Part shown: positions 1 through 8,168 of the stretch, piece after piece
Layout: each line of letters starts with the position of its first letter
Position numbering within the stretch: the stretch's first letter is position 1
Assembly (NCBI GenBank): GCA_945878515.1
Contig: CAMCTL010000016.1
Location: 1-32,251, forward strand
DNA from: Flavobacterium psychrophilum
GTDB taxonomy: Bacteria; Bacteroidota; Bacteroidia; Flavobacteriales; Flavobacteriaceae
Length of the DNA stretch: 32,251 nucleotides
Direction of reading: 5' to 3'
Made by a program: the position numbers and the translations under genes
Notes under the pieces: model-generated
What the model saw: the letters and a program-made list of their open reading frames with translations, nothing else
What the model was told of the DNA's origin: nothing
Databases searched by the model: none

Positions 1-1821
1 CTCGCCAGGAATTGTTGAAGTAATAAATATAGTTTTTGCTTTACCATCAGGTACTTGATTCAACATAAAATCAAGATTACTTCTAACAATTCGAAGCGAT
101 TCGGCAGTACTTGTTCTACTGGTTATGCTTATAATTTCAGTTGGATTTAGTGACCTAGGAACGTCTCCCAAAAATGGAATATTTAACTTATTAGTAATAT
201 CAAATCGACTTTTAACCTTGGTGTCTAGTATATCTAATACGTATAAAATACCAAATGGAATAACAAGCCCTATAATTAAAGCAGCTAAATACACGATGCT
301 CGATTTTGGTGATACCGGTGTTTTCGAAGCAGTACCATCATCAATAACACGAGCATTAGGAGCAGTTGCTGCAAGAGATATAGCAGTCTCTTCTCGTTTT
401 TGCAACAAATACAAATATAACTCTTCCTTAACCTTTTGCTGTCTTTCTATCACTCTAAACTGTCTCTCTTGAACAGGAATTTTTCTAATTTTAGCACCTA
501 GTATAACTTCTTGATTTTTCAAATTCTTTTTTTGAATTTTCAGATTCAATTGCATTCTAGACAAACTCTCGGCAACGTTAGATTTTAATGAGGTAATCTG
601 TTGATCTAATTTAACTACTGTTGGATTTGTAGCAGTAGCAGACTTCAATAAGCGGTTACGTTTTAGAACTAAATCATTAAATACGTTAATTAACGCAGTT
701 GCATCTCCTCCTTGTCCAGAAGAAATTACATTTGAAGGCAACAAATCTTCATTAGTGCTCAGCTTCATAAAATCTAGCAATGAACTTACAACATTCAATT
801 GAATTTCATTCTCAACTATTTTCTTGTCATATTCATTGGATCCTGAAATAAATAGTTTCGCCTCTGATTCTATATCTGTAAGGCTATTTGACTTTTTAAA
901 ACTTTCGACATCTTTCTCAACACCATTTAATTCTTCTGAAATCAAAATTAAACGACCTGAAATAAACTTAGAGGTATTTTCTGAGATAAAATTCTTATCA
1001 GCGGTAGCATCATCATTATAGATTTGTATAAAATTATCTAAAAAAACTTCCGCACGATCTGGATTGGGATCTGTCACAGAAATAGATACTACAGAACTAG
1101 TTTTACTTATAGAGGTCACAACAACACGACTCTTGTAGCTAGCAACGACAGCATCGAAAGGACTAACCACAATAAAAATTGATTTGTCTTCATTAAGTAT
1201 TGTATTTTTCGAAATATTAATTTGACGTTTAGTTATTGTTAAATCACCGCAAATAGTTCGTATAACTTCGCCATAATTAAATTCATTATTTTTACTCAAT
1301 AACAGAGGCTCACCATTAATTGTAGGTTCACTTACTAATTTGAATCTACTTTGAGATACGCTAATACATTCAAACTTAATTCCAGATTGATGAAACTTAG
1401 AATTAACATTAGAAAAAACTGCATTTACTGGTGCGTCGTTATAAAGAATTCTAGAATTAACCCTGCCCTTTTCAATTATTGCAACATTTAACTTTAGCTT
1501 TTCAACAGTGCTTTCAACTAAAGACCTTGACTTTAAAATTTCGACTTCGTTATCAACATTATTCTTTATTCCGCCGCCAAATCCCAAATCGGCAAACGCA
1601 GATACTTCCGACAGAATGCCTCCTTTTTTATCGTCTTTAACTAAAATAGTGGCGGTCGCTTGGTATTGTGGTGTAACATACCTTAAATAAAGATAAGCGA
1701 AAACAAAACAAACTGTAACTCCTAAAACAAACCATTTCCAATTTGCGAGGTACTTATCTATAACAGCCCTCAAATGAACTTCTTCTTCTTGAAATTCATT
1801 ATATTCATTTTTTTCTTTCAT
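1..1821 (-). CDS. wzc: Wzc-like polysaccharide co-polymerase / tyrosine autokinase (partial, C-terminus cut off)
   Basis: An open frame of 607 codons starts at the ATG at 1821 and runs off the left edge with no stop. A membrane segment lies near residues 27-47, followed by a Wzz-type periplasmic domain, a glutamine/lysine-rich helical stretch (about 330-465) that looks like the family's coiled coil, and a second membrane segment near 505-525. The last visible residues, ITSTIPGE, are the opening of the BY-kinase Walker A loop, so only the ATPase/kinase domain and any tyrosine tail are missing. The family sits in the inner membrane, controls chain length and links polymerisation to the Wza channel; phosphorylation cycling is family knowledge, not visible here. 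It follows the Wza-like gene by 85 bp, probably in one transcript. Very likely correct. Confidence 0.93.
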   Translation of the reverse strand, partial: MKEKNEYNEFQEEEVHLRAVIDKYLANWKWFVLGVTVCFVFAYLYLRYVTPQYQATATILVKDDKKGGILSEVSAFADLGFGGGIKNNVDNEVEILKSRSLVESTVEKLKLNVAIIEKGRVNSRILYNDAPVNAVFSNVNSKFHQSGIKFECISVSQSRFKLVSEPTINGEPLLLSKNNEFNYGEVIRTICGDLTITKRQINISKNTILNEDKSIFIVVSPFDAVVASYKSRVVVTSISKTSSVVSISVTDPNPDRAEVFLDNFIQIYNDDATADKNFISENTSKFISGRLILISEELNGVEKDVESFKKSNSLTDIESEAKLFISGSNEYDKKIVENEIQLNVVSSLLDFMKLSTNEDLLPSNVISSGQGGDATALINVFNDLVLKRNRLLKSATATNPTVVKLDQQITSLKSNVAESLSRMQLNLKIQKKNLKNQEVILGAKIRKIPVQERQFRVIERQQKVKEELYLYLLQKREETAISLAATAPNARVIDDGTASKTPVSPKSSIVYLAALIIGLVIPFGILYVLDILDTKVKSRFDITNKLNIPFLGDVPRSLNPTEIISITSRTSTAESLRIVRSNLDFMLNQVPDGKAKTIFITSTIPGE

Positions 1822-1906
1822 AAAAATTTAATATTTCTCATTTATCACAATTAACATTTTTGCTGTTGTTTGACTTAAAAAATTACTTAAAAAACATTGA
1901 ATAAAT

Positions 1907-2707
1907 CTATCTTGCTGAAGTGACTATAACAGTGATTAAAGTAATAAGTAAGGATGTAATCGATATCAGAACACTTGTATTTGCACCTACGGCAGCACCG
2001 TTAATTCTGGTTTTATTTGGCTCGACATAAACAACGTCATTTTGCGCTAAATAATAAAAAGGCGAGTTGATAAAATCAGCTTTAGTTATATCAACGCGAT
2101 TATAAGATTTTACGCCATTCAATTCTCTGATAATTAATATGGAATCCCTTCTACCATAAATAGTTAAATCTTTAGCCATACTCAAGGCTTCAATCAAGGT
2201 AACCCTTTCCGAATTGATGTTATATGTACCTGGTTGTATCACTTCGCCTTGAACAGACACTTTGAAATTTAGAATGCGAAGATTGATTATTGGATTTTTA
2301 ATGTACTTTGCAATACTCGTCTTTAGAAATTGCATTACTTCGGAACGTGTTTGACCACCAACCTTTATCCTTCCCAATATAGGAAAATCTATATATCCGG
2401 CTGAATCAACTAAATAGTACTGCATTACTTCCTGACCTCTGTAGCTGCTGTTGATACCACCTATACCTTGTGGCAAATTAACACTTGATAAATTAAAAGA
2501 AAATGCGGCTTCAACATCATCAGCTGAAACGATAATTAACAACAAGTCGTCTGGTTGAATTTTTATATCATAAGTATTCAACTTTTCAGCAGATTTTAAA
2601 CCATCAATATTTTGATAATAAACCAATTCTTCACGAGGCTTACAAGAGAAAAATAAAATTAAGAACAAGAAAAATAATGTTTTTTGTAAGAAAGAGATTG
2701 TTTTCAT
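1907..2707 (-). CDS. wza: Wza-like polysaccharide export outer-membrane lipoprotein
   Basis: This 266-residue protein begins with a lipoprotein signal: KT near the N-terminus, a hydrophobic run, then a lipobox ending FFSC with Cys22 as lipidation site. A Poly_export domain spans roughly residues 45-145 and one SLBB domain about 150-230 (the VQGEVIQPGTY turn is typical). A hydrophobic C-terminal helix at about 245-263 is shorter than the amphipathic pore helix of E. coli Wza, as is usual in Bacteroidota. Its role is the outer-membrane channel for the polymer, working with the Wzc-like protein encoded directly downstream. Only one SLBB domain is evident, so the protein is smaller than E. coli Wza (about 380 residues). 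The family is certain; detailed Wza equivalence is inferred. Confidence 0.93.
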   Translation of the reverse strand: MKTISFLQKTLFFLFLILFFSCKPREELVYYQNIDGLKSAEKLNTYDIKIQPDDLLLIIVSADDVEAAFSFNLSSVNLPQGIGGINSSYRGQEVMQYYLVDSAGYIDFPILGRIKVGGQTRSEVMQFLKTSIAKYIKNPIINLRILNFKVSVQGEVIQPGTYNINSERVTLIEALSMAKDLTIYGRRDSILIIRELNGVKSYNRVDITKADFINSPFYYLAQNDVVYVEPNKTRINGAAVGANTSVLISITSLLITLITVIVTSAR

Positions 2708-2731
2708 TGAAGTGCAGTTTACTTTGTTAAA

Positions 2732-2756
2732 TTCCTGACGAGAACAAAATCAGGAA
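2732..2756 (-). promoter_or_regulatory. Hairpin in the wza leader
   Basis: A perfect 7-bp inverted repeat TTCCTGA / TCAGGAA is separated by 11 bases and lies 25-49 bases upstream of the wza start codon, inside the predicted leader RNA. It could be an RNA hairpin affecting translation or attenuation, or a protein operator. The repeat itself is seen; the function is inferred. Confidence 0.4.
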
Positions 2757-2875
2757 AAAATTAATGGTATTATAAAAATCGACATTAGTCTGAAGCCAAA
2801 TCAAAATTAAATAGTGTAATTTTTGCGCACTGAATTATTAAACATAATAATAAACACTAAAATATAAATATTTTG

Positions 2876-2906
2876 CAAATATATACAATGAAACTTCCAA
2901 AGTCAA
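2876..2906 (-). promoter_or_regulatory. Bacteroidota-type promoter for wza-wzc
   Basis: On the minus strand TTG is followed after 20 bases by TATATTTG. This fits the Flavobacterium consensus TTG-N17-23-TAnnTTTG exactly. It sits about 170 bases upstream of the wza ATG, which predicts a 5' leader of about 160 nt. Confidence 0.6.
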
Positions 2907-3113
2907 ACCAAAGTCTATATAATAGCAATAAATATACAAGTATAAATTAAAAAAGTCTAAACTAAGGGCGGAAATCGAAATTTTAACAGAAATTAGAAAA
3001 ATTATTACAATAATTGTAAAATAAATAATTATAATTATATTAATAATTCAATATCAAGTTTGTCAGAGCGAAACATAAAAACTGAAACAAAATTCATTAG
3101 ATAAAAAAAATAC

Positions 3114-4535
3114 TCAAAATGCATTCTCTTCTCCATGAAAAACATTTGAAACTGTTTTCCAAATAATTTTCAAATCCAAAATAAAACTCCAATTTTCAAT
3201 GTACCATATATCGTGCTCCACGCGACCTTCCATATCACTTAGATCCTTTGTTTCGCCCCTGTAACCGTTGACCTGTGCCCAACCTGTAATGCCAGGTTTT
3301 GCGTAATGACGAACTAAGAAATTATTGATTAACTCAGAATACTGTTCCGTATGCAACAACATGTGCGGACGAGGTCCAACAACTGACATATTACCCGCAA
3401 GAACATTAAAAAATTGAGGAAGTTCATCCATACTGGTTTTGCGTAAAAAAGCCCCAATCTTTGTTACACGAGAATCATTTTGACGCGCCTGCACCATATC
3501 TGCACCATCATTTACATACATAGTACGAAACTTATAACAATTAAAAGGAACATTGTCTCTGCCAGTGCGTTTTTGCACAAAAAAAACAGGTCCTTTCGAA
3601 TTCAATTTGATAATTATTGCAAATATTGGAAACAACCACGAAAACAAAAAAATAATTACAAACAAAGAAAAAAAGAAATCGAAAACATTCTTGATAATGC
3701 GGTTTAGATTAATTTCTAAAGGTTCCTTTCGAAGCATTAGCACAGGCACATTGCCATTTCCGTAAAACGAAATTTGAACGCGACTAGCCTTAGTATATTG
3801 TTGAAAATCAGGCACGTATCGGATACGGACCATATAGCGCTCACAAATATTAGTAAGTTGATTGATAATTTTAATTTTATCAATGTGCAGCGCCACATAC
3901 ATTTCGGCAATTTTGGTTGTTGATAAATAATGCTCAAGATCAGCGATTTTTCCTAAATAGGGAGCCATCAAAATAGTATCATCTCTTTCATCATCAAAAA
4001 AACCCATCACTTTGTAACCATAATTCAGATCTTTGGACAAGATACGATTCATGCGCTCTCCCATAGCATTCGCCCCAACAATAATCACTTTTCTAAAGTT
4101 GTACCCAAGTGAACGTGCATATTTCAAAATTTTCATGAAGATAATACGTGAACTGAGTAGGAAAACAAAAAAAAATGCATAAAAATAGACCATTCTCAGA
4201 CGCGAAACCGCTTCATATTTTAAAACCACAATAAAAATTGCGATTATAGCGACGTGTACCATTAGCATTCTAATAGTTCTGTAGAGAATTTTTTCTATGC
4301 TTTCAGTACGAACTAGTCTGTAGGAGCCCTTGTATAGCAGTAAGATGACCCAAAAGATATTCGATAAAAAACAAACTGCTCTAACGTCAGAAAGATCTAT
4401 TTTTTGAAAATCTCCGTAGCGAACGGTAAAAGAAACTGCTATCGCAAAATTCAATATTAAAACATCCCAAATCAAAAATCCAATCTTATAATATCGAGAA
4501 AAACGGTAGGTTGATAGTATTTTTAATAAAGCCAT
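3114..4535 (-). CDS. Polyprenyl-phosphate sugar-1-phosphate transferase (WbaP/WcaJ-type initiating enzyme)
   Basis: The 473-residue protein starts repeat-unit synthesis by moving a sugar-1-phosphate from a UDP-sugar to undecaprenyl phosphate on the inner face of the membrane. Four hydrophobic segments lie in residues 20-140, then a Rossmann-like CoA-binding fold (IIVGANAMGERM, 151-162), then a hydrophobic hairpin near 285-310 and the catalytic PGT domain. Visible signatures are KFRTM (335-339), TSMDELPQ with the Asp370-Glu371 dyad, SVVGPRPH (384-391) and KPGITGWAQVNGYRGE (413-428). Length and layout match the long family with the non-catalytic N-terminal half (like WcaJ). Whether the sugar is glucose, galactose or another cannot be read from sequence. 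It stands alone between wecG-like and wza-like genes with gaps of 219 and 406 bp, so it may be transcribed separately. Confidence 0.95.
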   Translation of the reverse strand: MALLKILSTYRFSRYYKIGFLIWDVLILNFAIAVSFTVRYGDFQKIDLSDVRAVCFLSNIFWVILLLYKGSYRLVRTESIEKILYRTIRMLMVHVAIIAIFIVVLKYEAVSRLRMVYFYAFFFVFLLSSRIIFMKILKYARSLGYNFRKVIIVGANAMGERMNRILSKDLNYGYKVMGFFDDERDDTILMAPYLGKIADLEHYLSTTKIAEMYVALHIDKIKIINQLTNICERYMVRIRYVPDFQQYTKASRVQISFYGNGNVPVLMLRKEPLEINLNRIIKNVFDFFFSLFVIIFLFSWLFPIFAIIIKLNSKGPVFFVQKRTGRDNVPFNCYKFRTMYVNDGADMVQARQNDSRVTKIGAFLRKTSMDELPQFFNVLAGNMSVVGPRPHMLLHTEQYSELINNFLVRHYAKPGITGWAQVNGYRGETKDLSDMEGRVEHDIWYIENWSFILDLKIIWKTVSNVFHGEENAF

Positions 4536-4608
4536 ATAATAGGGGTAAATTTCTAAATAATGTTTTTAAATAAAAAGGACTTAATATTTTATTTTTTATA
4601 ATCTGGTG

Positions 4609-4616
4609 CAAATTTA
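4609..4616 (-). promoter_or_regulatory. Possible -7 element upstream of the initiating transferase
   Basis: The minus strand reads TAAATTTG, a perfect TAnnTTTG match, about 75 bases upstream of the start at 4535. No TTG sits 17-23 bases upstream of it, so the promoter call is weak. Confidence 0.35.
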
Positions 4617-4754
4617 TATCATTTACAACACATTCTAATATTTATTGCCGAAAATAAATGAATAAACGAAAAATAGCTGCTGTTTTGCCAAAAGCTACCA
4701 AATCTCAAAACATAAAAATCCATGAACTCATCAAGGATTTTAAGTAACTACAAA

Positions 4755-5483
4755 TCATTTTAACCTTTCTTTCAAAATGAAACCAATAAATATAGGGCCA
4801 TAATACAAATACCGTTTCCACATTCGTTTGGGTTCTTTTACTAACCTTATAAACCATTCCAACTTCAGATTAATCCAAAATGGACTGGGTCGTTCCACAG
4901 TACCCGCATAAAAATCAAAAACTGCACCTATCGTACAAATAATCTTGGTGTCTAATTGTACTTTGTAACTGTTAGCCCATTTCTCTTGTTTAGGCGCAGT
5001 CATACCAACAAACAAGACATCAGGTTTAAAAGAATTGACAGTTTCCAACATTTCAGCGTTATCGGCTTTTGAAAATTCAGTTTTGTATGGCGGCGAAAAA
5101 GTTCCTACTCTAATATTAGGAAATTCTATTGCAACCCGCTCCTTAATTTTCGATAAGGTGTTTTCAGAAGAACCTAAATAAAAGCAACTACCCCCTTTTT
5201 GATTGAGCTCCTGTAATAAATGCTGGTGAATATCGGCACCCGCAATTTTTTTTATTTTTTGTCCACTTAGCAAACTAACTGCAGCAACGATAGCCATCCC
5301 ATCTGGCAAAAGTATATCCGAATCTTTCAAGGATTTTTTAAAAGCTACATCCTGTTCGGCTATACAATACGAATATTGATTAATGGTGTTGATGAGTATT
5401 TTTTGAGTAAAACCTATTTGACTTAGATTACCGTTAAAAATGGAATAATTTATAAATGGAATGTTTGATAATTCTTTTGTCAT
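4755..5483 (-). CDS. WecG/TagA/CpsF-family glycosyltransferase (GT26)
   Basis: The 242-residue protein has the GT26 signatures: LLPDGMAIV (58-66) with the Asp61-Gly pair at the position of the proposed catalytic base in TagA; FYLGSS (101-106); LFVGMTAPKQEKW (157-169); and GAVFDFYAGTVERP (186-199) with a basic tail (KEPKRMWKRY) that docks these enzymes on the membrane. Members add a ManNAc-type or other sugar from a UDP donor to an undecaprenyl-diphosphate-linked acceptor. Typically this is the second sugar of the unit, which suits its place next to the initiating transferase gene. The donor here is unknown. It lies 103 bp downstream of the GT4 gene and is probably part of the same transcript. 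Confidence 0.92.
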   Translation of the reverse strand: MTKELSNIPFINYSIFNGNLSQIGFTQKILINTINQYSYCIAEQDVAFKKSLKDSDILLPDGMAIVAAVSLLSGQKIKKIAGADIHQHLLQELNQKGGSCFYLGSSENTLSKIKERVAIEFPNIRVGTFSPPYKTEFSKADNAEMLETVNSFKPDVLFVGMTAPKQEKWANSYKVQLDTKIICTIGAVFDFYAGTVERPSPFWINLKLEWFIRLVKEPKRMWKRYLYYGPIFIGFILKERLK

Positions 5484-5586
5484 CTGTAAAGAAATTGATG
5501 GGGTATTATATGCGTTAACTTACTAGCGATCGAATGTTTTAAATTGTTAAAGAAAACCGACAAATCAATTAGATCTTAGGTAGTTT

Positions 5587-6642
5587 TCAGCTTATATTTT
5601 TATGGTAAATAATATTTAATTGATTGGTAATTGAATCTAATGAAAATTCATTCTGTGAAAATTTCAGTGAAGCATTACTTATTGTATCACTTAAAGATTT
5701 ATCAGAAATCATTTCTACTAATTTTTCGCTAAGTGTTTTGGTGTCACCAGGATTAAATAAGAGCATGTTTTTACCATCTTTGGCGACGTCAGGAATTCCC
5801 CCTACTGGAGTCGTTATAACAGGCAAGCCATAGGCCCAAGCATCTAAAACTGCCATTGGAAAACCCTCTGCGTAACTTGGTAAACAAAATACATTTGCTT
5901 CTCTGAATAATCGTTCCTTTTCCTCTCCAGAAACCCATCCTTTGAAAACAACTTGATTTTCTATATTAAGTTTTTTTGCGAGTGCTATACCCTCATTAAT
6001 TTCGCCATTTCCTGCAAACACTAATTTCCATTCTGGATAAATACTTGCTATTTTAGCAAATGACTTGATCAAATCCATATACCCTTTTCGACTTTCTATA
6101 GTTCCTGCGTACAATATTGCATTTGTTTTTTCAATATCATTTTTTAAAACTATCTGTGGGCAAGGATTATAAAGAACTTCAATTTTGTCGGAACTAATAT
6201 TTAAATCTTTTATTAGTCCTTGTTTCCAACTTTCAGATAGAACAATAATTGTATTAGCCGAACGGAATATCTTACAATATAGCTTATAGTGCTTCTTGTC
6301 GATAGTTGATTCCGCACTAAAGGCATGGAAATGAATTAGAATTGGAATCTTAAATAATTTAGCCAACATTAAAAAAGGAAATTTCCTTTTTGCTGACATT
6401 GGTGCACTTAGGTGAACATGAACTAAACTTGCAGTAGGTAAAAACACTATAAATTGAACTAAACTTCGAAAAAAATATATAATTTTATCAATTGGATTTT
6501 TATCAATATGTGTCTCAAACCACACACAATTATGATCATTCCAAAATTTTGTGGTCTTATACGCATTGATTACTGCCGTTATTCCACCTCTAGTTTTAGA
6601 AGAAGTAGCTACTACTAATACTTTTGGATGTCTTTTATTCAT
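5587..6642 (-). CDS. GT4-family glycosyltransferase
   Basis: This 351-residue GT-B enzyme has the N-terminal acceptor domain with SSKTRGGITAVI (14-25) and the C-terminal donor domain: AGTIESRKGYMDLI (179-192), GNGE (211-214), and the donor loop YAEGFPMAVLDAWAYGLPVI (257-276). The usual E-x7-E pair appears here as Glu259-x7-Asp267, a conservative change seen in active members. It would add one sugar to the lipid-linked repeat unit at the cytoplasmic face. The start codon overlaps the end of the upstream acetyltransferase gene by 8 bp, implying translational coupling. Sugar and linkage are not predictable. Confidence 0.92.
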   Translation of the reverse strand: MNKRHPKVLVVATSSKTRGGITAVINAYKTTKFWNDHNCVWFETHIDKNPIDKIIYFFRSLVQFIVFLPTASLVHVHLSAPMSAKRKFPFLMLAKLFKIPILIHFHAFSAESTIDKKHYKLYCKIFRSANTIIVLSESWKQGLIKDLNISSDKIEVLYNPCPQIVLKNDIEKTNAILYAGTIESRKGYMDLIKSFAKIASIYPEWKLVFAGNGEINEGIALAKKLNIENQVVFKGWVSGEEKERLFREANVFCLPSYAEGFPMAVLDAWAYGLPVITTPVGGIPDVAKDGKNMLLFNPGDTKTLSEKLVEMISDKSLSDTISNASLKFSQNEFSLDSITNQLNIIYHKNIS

Positions 6643-7225
6643 AAAGTTTTCTTGTTTTTTCTAACGTGTCTCTTTTCAACCTATCATTCACCGAGTATAA
6701 AGCTAATTCATGCTCAATAATTTCATCAATAGTAAAACGAAATTTTATAACTTTGGAAGGAATTCCACCAATAATTGAGTAAGGTGGAAAAAATTTATTT
6801 ACTACTGCTCCTGCCGCTACAACACTACCTCTTCCAATTATAACTCCTTTCAAAATAGTTACATTTGCACCTACCCAAACATCATCTTCAATAATAACTT
6901 CCTCATCATTTTCAGGAAGTTTTTCATCAGAATCAAAAATATATTTGCCTACCACGTCAATACGATGATTTCCTGTGACAATAGTTGGCGAAGGTCCAAA
7001 AATCACTTTGTTACCAATTATTAATGGTGCGTCAGTGCAAAATATATGTGAATATCTAGGAATTGATACATCGTTACCAATAGTTAAGTTTTCCAATCCA
7101 AAATAAACTGAAGTACTTGGTTTTATCCTAACATTCTTTCCACATTCTTTCATTTTTTTTTTAAAAAAATAGGAAATTATAGTATCTTGTATATATTCAA
7201 ATACACGAAAAACATTTATATTCAT
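6635..7225 (-). CDS. Hexapeptide-repeat O-acetyltransferase (maltose/galactoside acetyltransferase-like)
   Basis: A 196-residue left-handed beta-helix protein. Hexapeptide turns (IGNDVSI, IGNKVIF, DDVWVGANVTILKGVIIGRGSVVAAGAVV) run from about residue 45 to 145, and TGNHRI supplies His87 at the place of the catalytic histidine of LacA/Maa enzymes. Family members move an acetyl group from acetyl-CoA to a sugar hydroxyl. In this setting an O-acetyl decoration of the polymer is the natural reading. Its 3' end overlaps the next gene by 8 bp and it follows the SerAT-like gene by 11 bp, so the three are one unit. Confidence 0.9.
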   Translation of the reverse strand: MNINVFRVFEYIQDTIISYFFKKKMKECGKNVRIKPSTSVYFGLENLTIGNDVSIPRYSHIFCTDAPLIIGNKVIFGPSPTIVTGNHRIDVVGKYIFDSDEKLPENDEEVIIEDDVWVGANVTILKGVIIGRGSVVAAGAVVNKFFPPYSIIGGIPSKVIKFRFTIDEIIEHELALYSVNDRLKRDTLEKTRKLYE

Positions 7226-7236
7226 ACAAATTAGTT

Positions 7237-7830
7237 TTATAATGATTTCTCTCCGTTTATCTTAATTATTTTTGCTGGAATACCAGAAACTACACAATTA
7301 TCGGGTATATCCTTTACAACAATTGTATTGGCTCCGATAACTACATTATCACCAATAGTAACCTGACCAAATATCTTTGCACCAAGTCCCATATAACAGT
7401 TATCTCCAATGGTCACCCAACTACCATCATCTTCCAAATTTTTATTCCCTATAACTACACCCGGTAATAATGTGCAATTTTCACCTATTTTACAATTCTG
7501 TTTAATATGTATAAAGTCACCAGTGTGAAAAATGCGCAATCCTGGACCAACAGTATTAGGATAAATTGTAAAACGCAATTTAAAACCTAAGCGTTTGTAT
7601 CTGAAAAAATGATATAAAAACATCAATTTATTTTTACCCGTGTTTTTATAATATTCAACATAACGTAAGTGGCGTTGGTATTTGTAAATATACCAAACTT
7701 CATTATGAAGAATTAAATCTTTAATCGATGGTTTTCGATCAAAACGAATAAAGTCTTTATTAAGCACATCCGATAAATCTTTACTACTATTTATTTTCAT
7801 ATATGTAAATTTTGATTTTTCAGGGGTCAT
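7237..7830 (-). CDS. Serine acetyltransferase-like hexapeptide transferase in the EPS locus
   Basis: The 197-residue protein has a helical N-terminal region and a left-handed beta-helix from about residue 95: FHTGDFIHI (101-109, His102 near the active site of the family), then several hexapeptide turns to VVSGIPAKII (180-189). It resembles CysE C-termini but lacks the long N-terminal domain of true CysE. The setting points to sugar acetylation or acylation rather than cysteine synthesis. Two in-frame starts exist: 7830, with a strong AGGAG nine bases upstream (rare in this phylum), and 7800 (Met11). Met11 matches the fcl start within the leader sequence shared by both genes, so 7800 could be the ancestral start. 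Confidence 0.88.
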   Translation of the reverse strand: MTPEKSKFTYMKINSSKDLSDVLNKDFIRFDRKPSIKDLILHNEVWYIYKYQRHLRYVEYYKNTGKNKLMFLYHFFRYKRLGFKLRFTIYPNTVGPGLRIFHTGDFIHIKQNCKIGENCTLLPGVVIGNKNLEDDGSWVTIGDNCYMGLGAKIFGQVTIGDNVVIGANTIVVKDIPDNCVVSGIPAKIIKINGEKSL

Positions 7831-7896
7831 ATATGGTATCTCCTTTTATTTATTGGTTTTTGCTTACTCAAACTTGTTGTTAATGGCGAATTCAAA
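7798..7896 (-). repeat. Duplicated promoter-plus-leader, copy 1 (before the SerAT-like gene)
   Basis: Two blocks match the region upstream of fcl. The leader block (7798-7847) has AAAGGAGATACCATATATGA, then a second TACATATATGAAA 30 bases after the first ATG. It aligns with the fcl copy over about 52 bases with one gap and roughly nine mismatches. The promoter block (7869-7896) shares CGCCATTAACAA between a TTG and a CAAGTTTG element. Here the blocks are about 20 bases apart; in the fcl copy about 70. Confidence 0.7.
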
Positions 7897-8023
7897 TAAG
7901 TTATTCAAAGGAGTTGTGAATACCATTTATGATATATTAAACTACTTAACATTATTTTTCGTATTTTCTATATAAATCCCTAATATTCATTGAAATAAAT
8001 TTCACAAGTAAATCGTATTGGGA

Positions 8024-8067
8024 AAGTAATTTTTTTTAGAATACTTGTTTTCGTAAAAAAATTACTT
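8024..8067 (-). terminator. Long AT-rich hairpin, possible terminator of the upstream EPS operon
   Basis: AAGTAATTTTTTT (8024-8036) and AAAAAAATTACTT (8055-8067) form a perfect 13-bp inverted repeat around an 18-base loop, about 100 bases past the stop of the GT4 gene. The stem is almost all A/T and no GC-rich core is present, so factor-independent termination is uncertain. Confidence 0.35.
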
Positions 8068-8115
8068 GTACGAAAGGCACATAGAAATATAATTCCTTTA
8101 CTGTTGTCCATTAAT

Positions 8116-8131
8116 TTCGTAATTATACGAA
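8116..8131. promoter_or_regulatory. Palindrome TTCGTA-N4-TACGAA
   Basis: A perfect 6-bp inverted repeat with a four-base spacer sits 38-53 bases after the GT4 stop codon. The same half-site appears again at 8050-8055 and 8069-8074. It could be an operator or a small 3' hairpin; the sequence does not decide. Confidence 0.3.
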
Positions 8132-8168
8132 GCATATAACATTTTAATAGTTCTTATCACAAACATTT

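Larger units (their letters stand above)
2708..3113. other. 406-bp intergenic region: promoter and long leader of wza-wzc
   Basis: No gene is seen. The stretch is very AT-rich and carries a minus-strand promoter candidate at 2876-2906, a hairpin at 2732-2756, a second lone TAATTTTG element (minus strand, 2802-2809) without a partner -33 site, and an AT palindrome TTACAATAATTGTAA near 3004-3018, where the upstream gene's transcript may end. There is no convincing U-tract terminator. Confidence 0.6.
7848..8168. other. Intergenic region between two EPS transcription units
   Basis: No gene is seen in the 338 bp between the SerAT-like gene and the upstream GT4 gene. Besides the promoter block of the duplicated leader (7869-7896), it holds a 13-bp inverted repeat (8024-8067), a second inverted repeat (8116-8131), and several copies of the word TTCGTA/TACGAA. 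It probably combines the end of the long upstream operon and the start of the next one. Confidence 0.55.

Noticed and set aside
125..1690. Plus-strand open frames of 60-115 residues
   Set aside because: They lie opposite the well-supported Wzc-like gene and show no family features.
4658..4747. A 29-residue plus-strand frame (starts MNKRKIAAVLPK) between two minus-strand EPS genes
   Set aside because: It is short, lacks a promoter or recognisable relative, and lies in a spacer; it could be a gene remnant but nothing supports it.
7237..7830. True cysteine-pathway serine acetyltransferase (CysE)
   Set aside because: The long N-terminal CysE domain is missing and the gene lies within a polysaccharide operon next to another sugar acetyltransferase.
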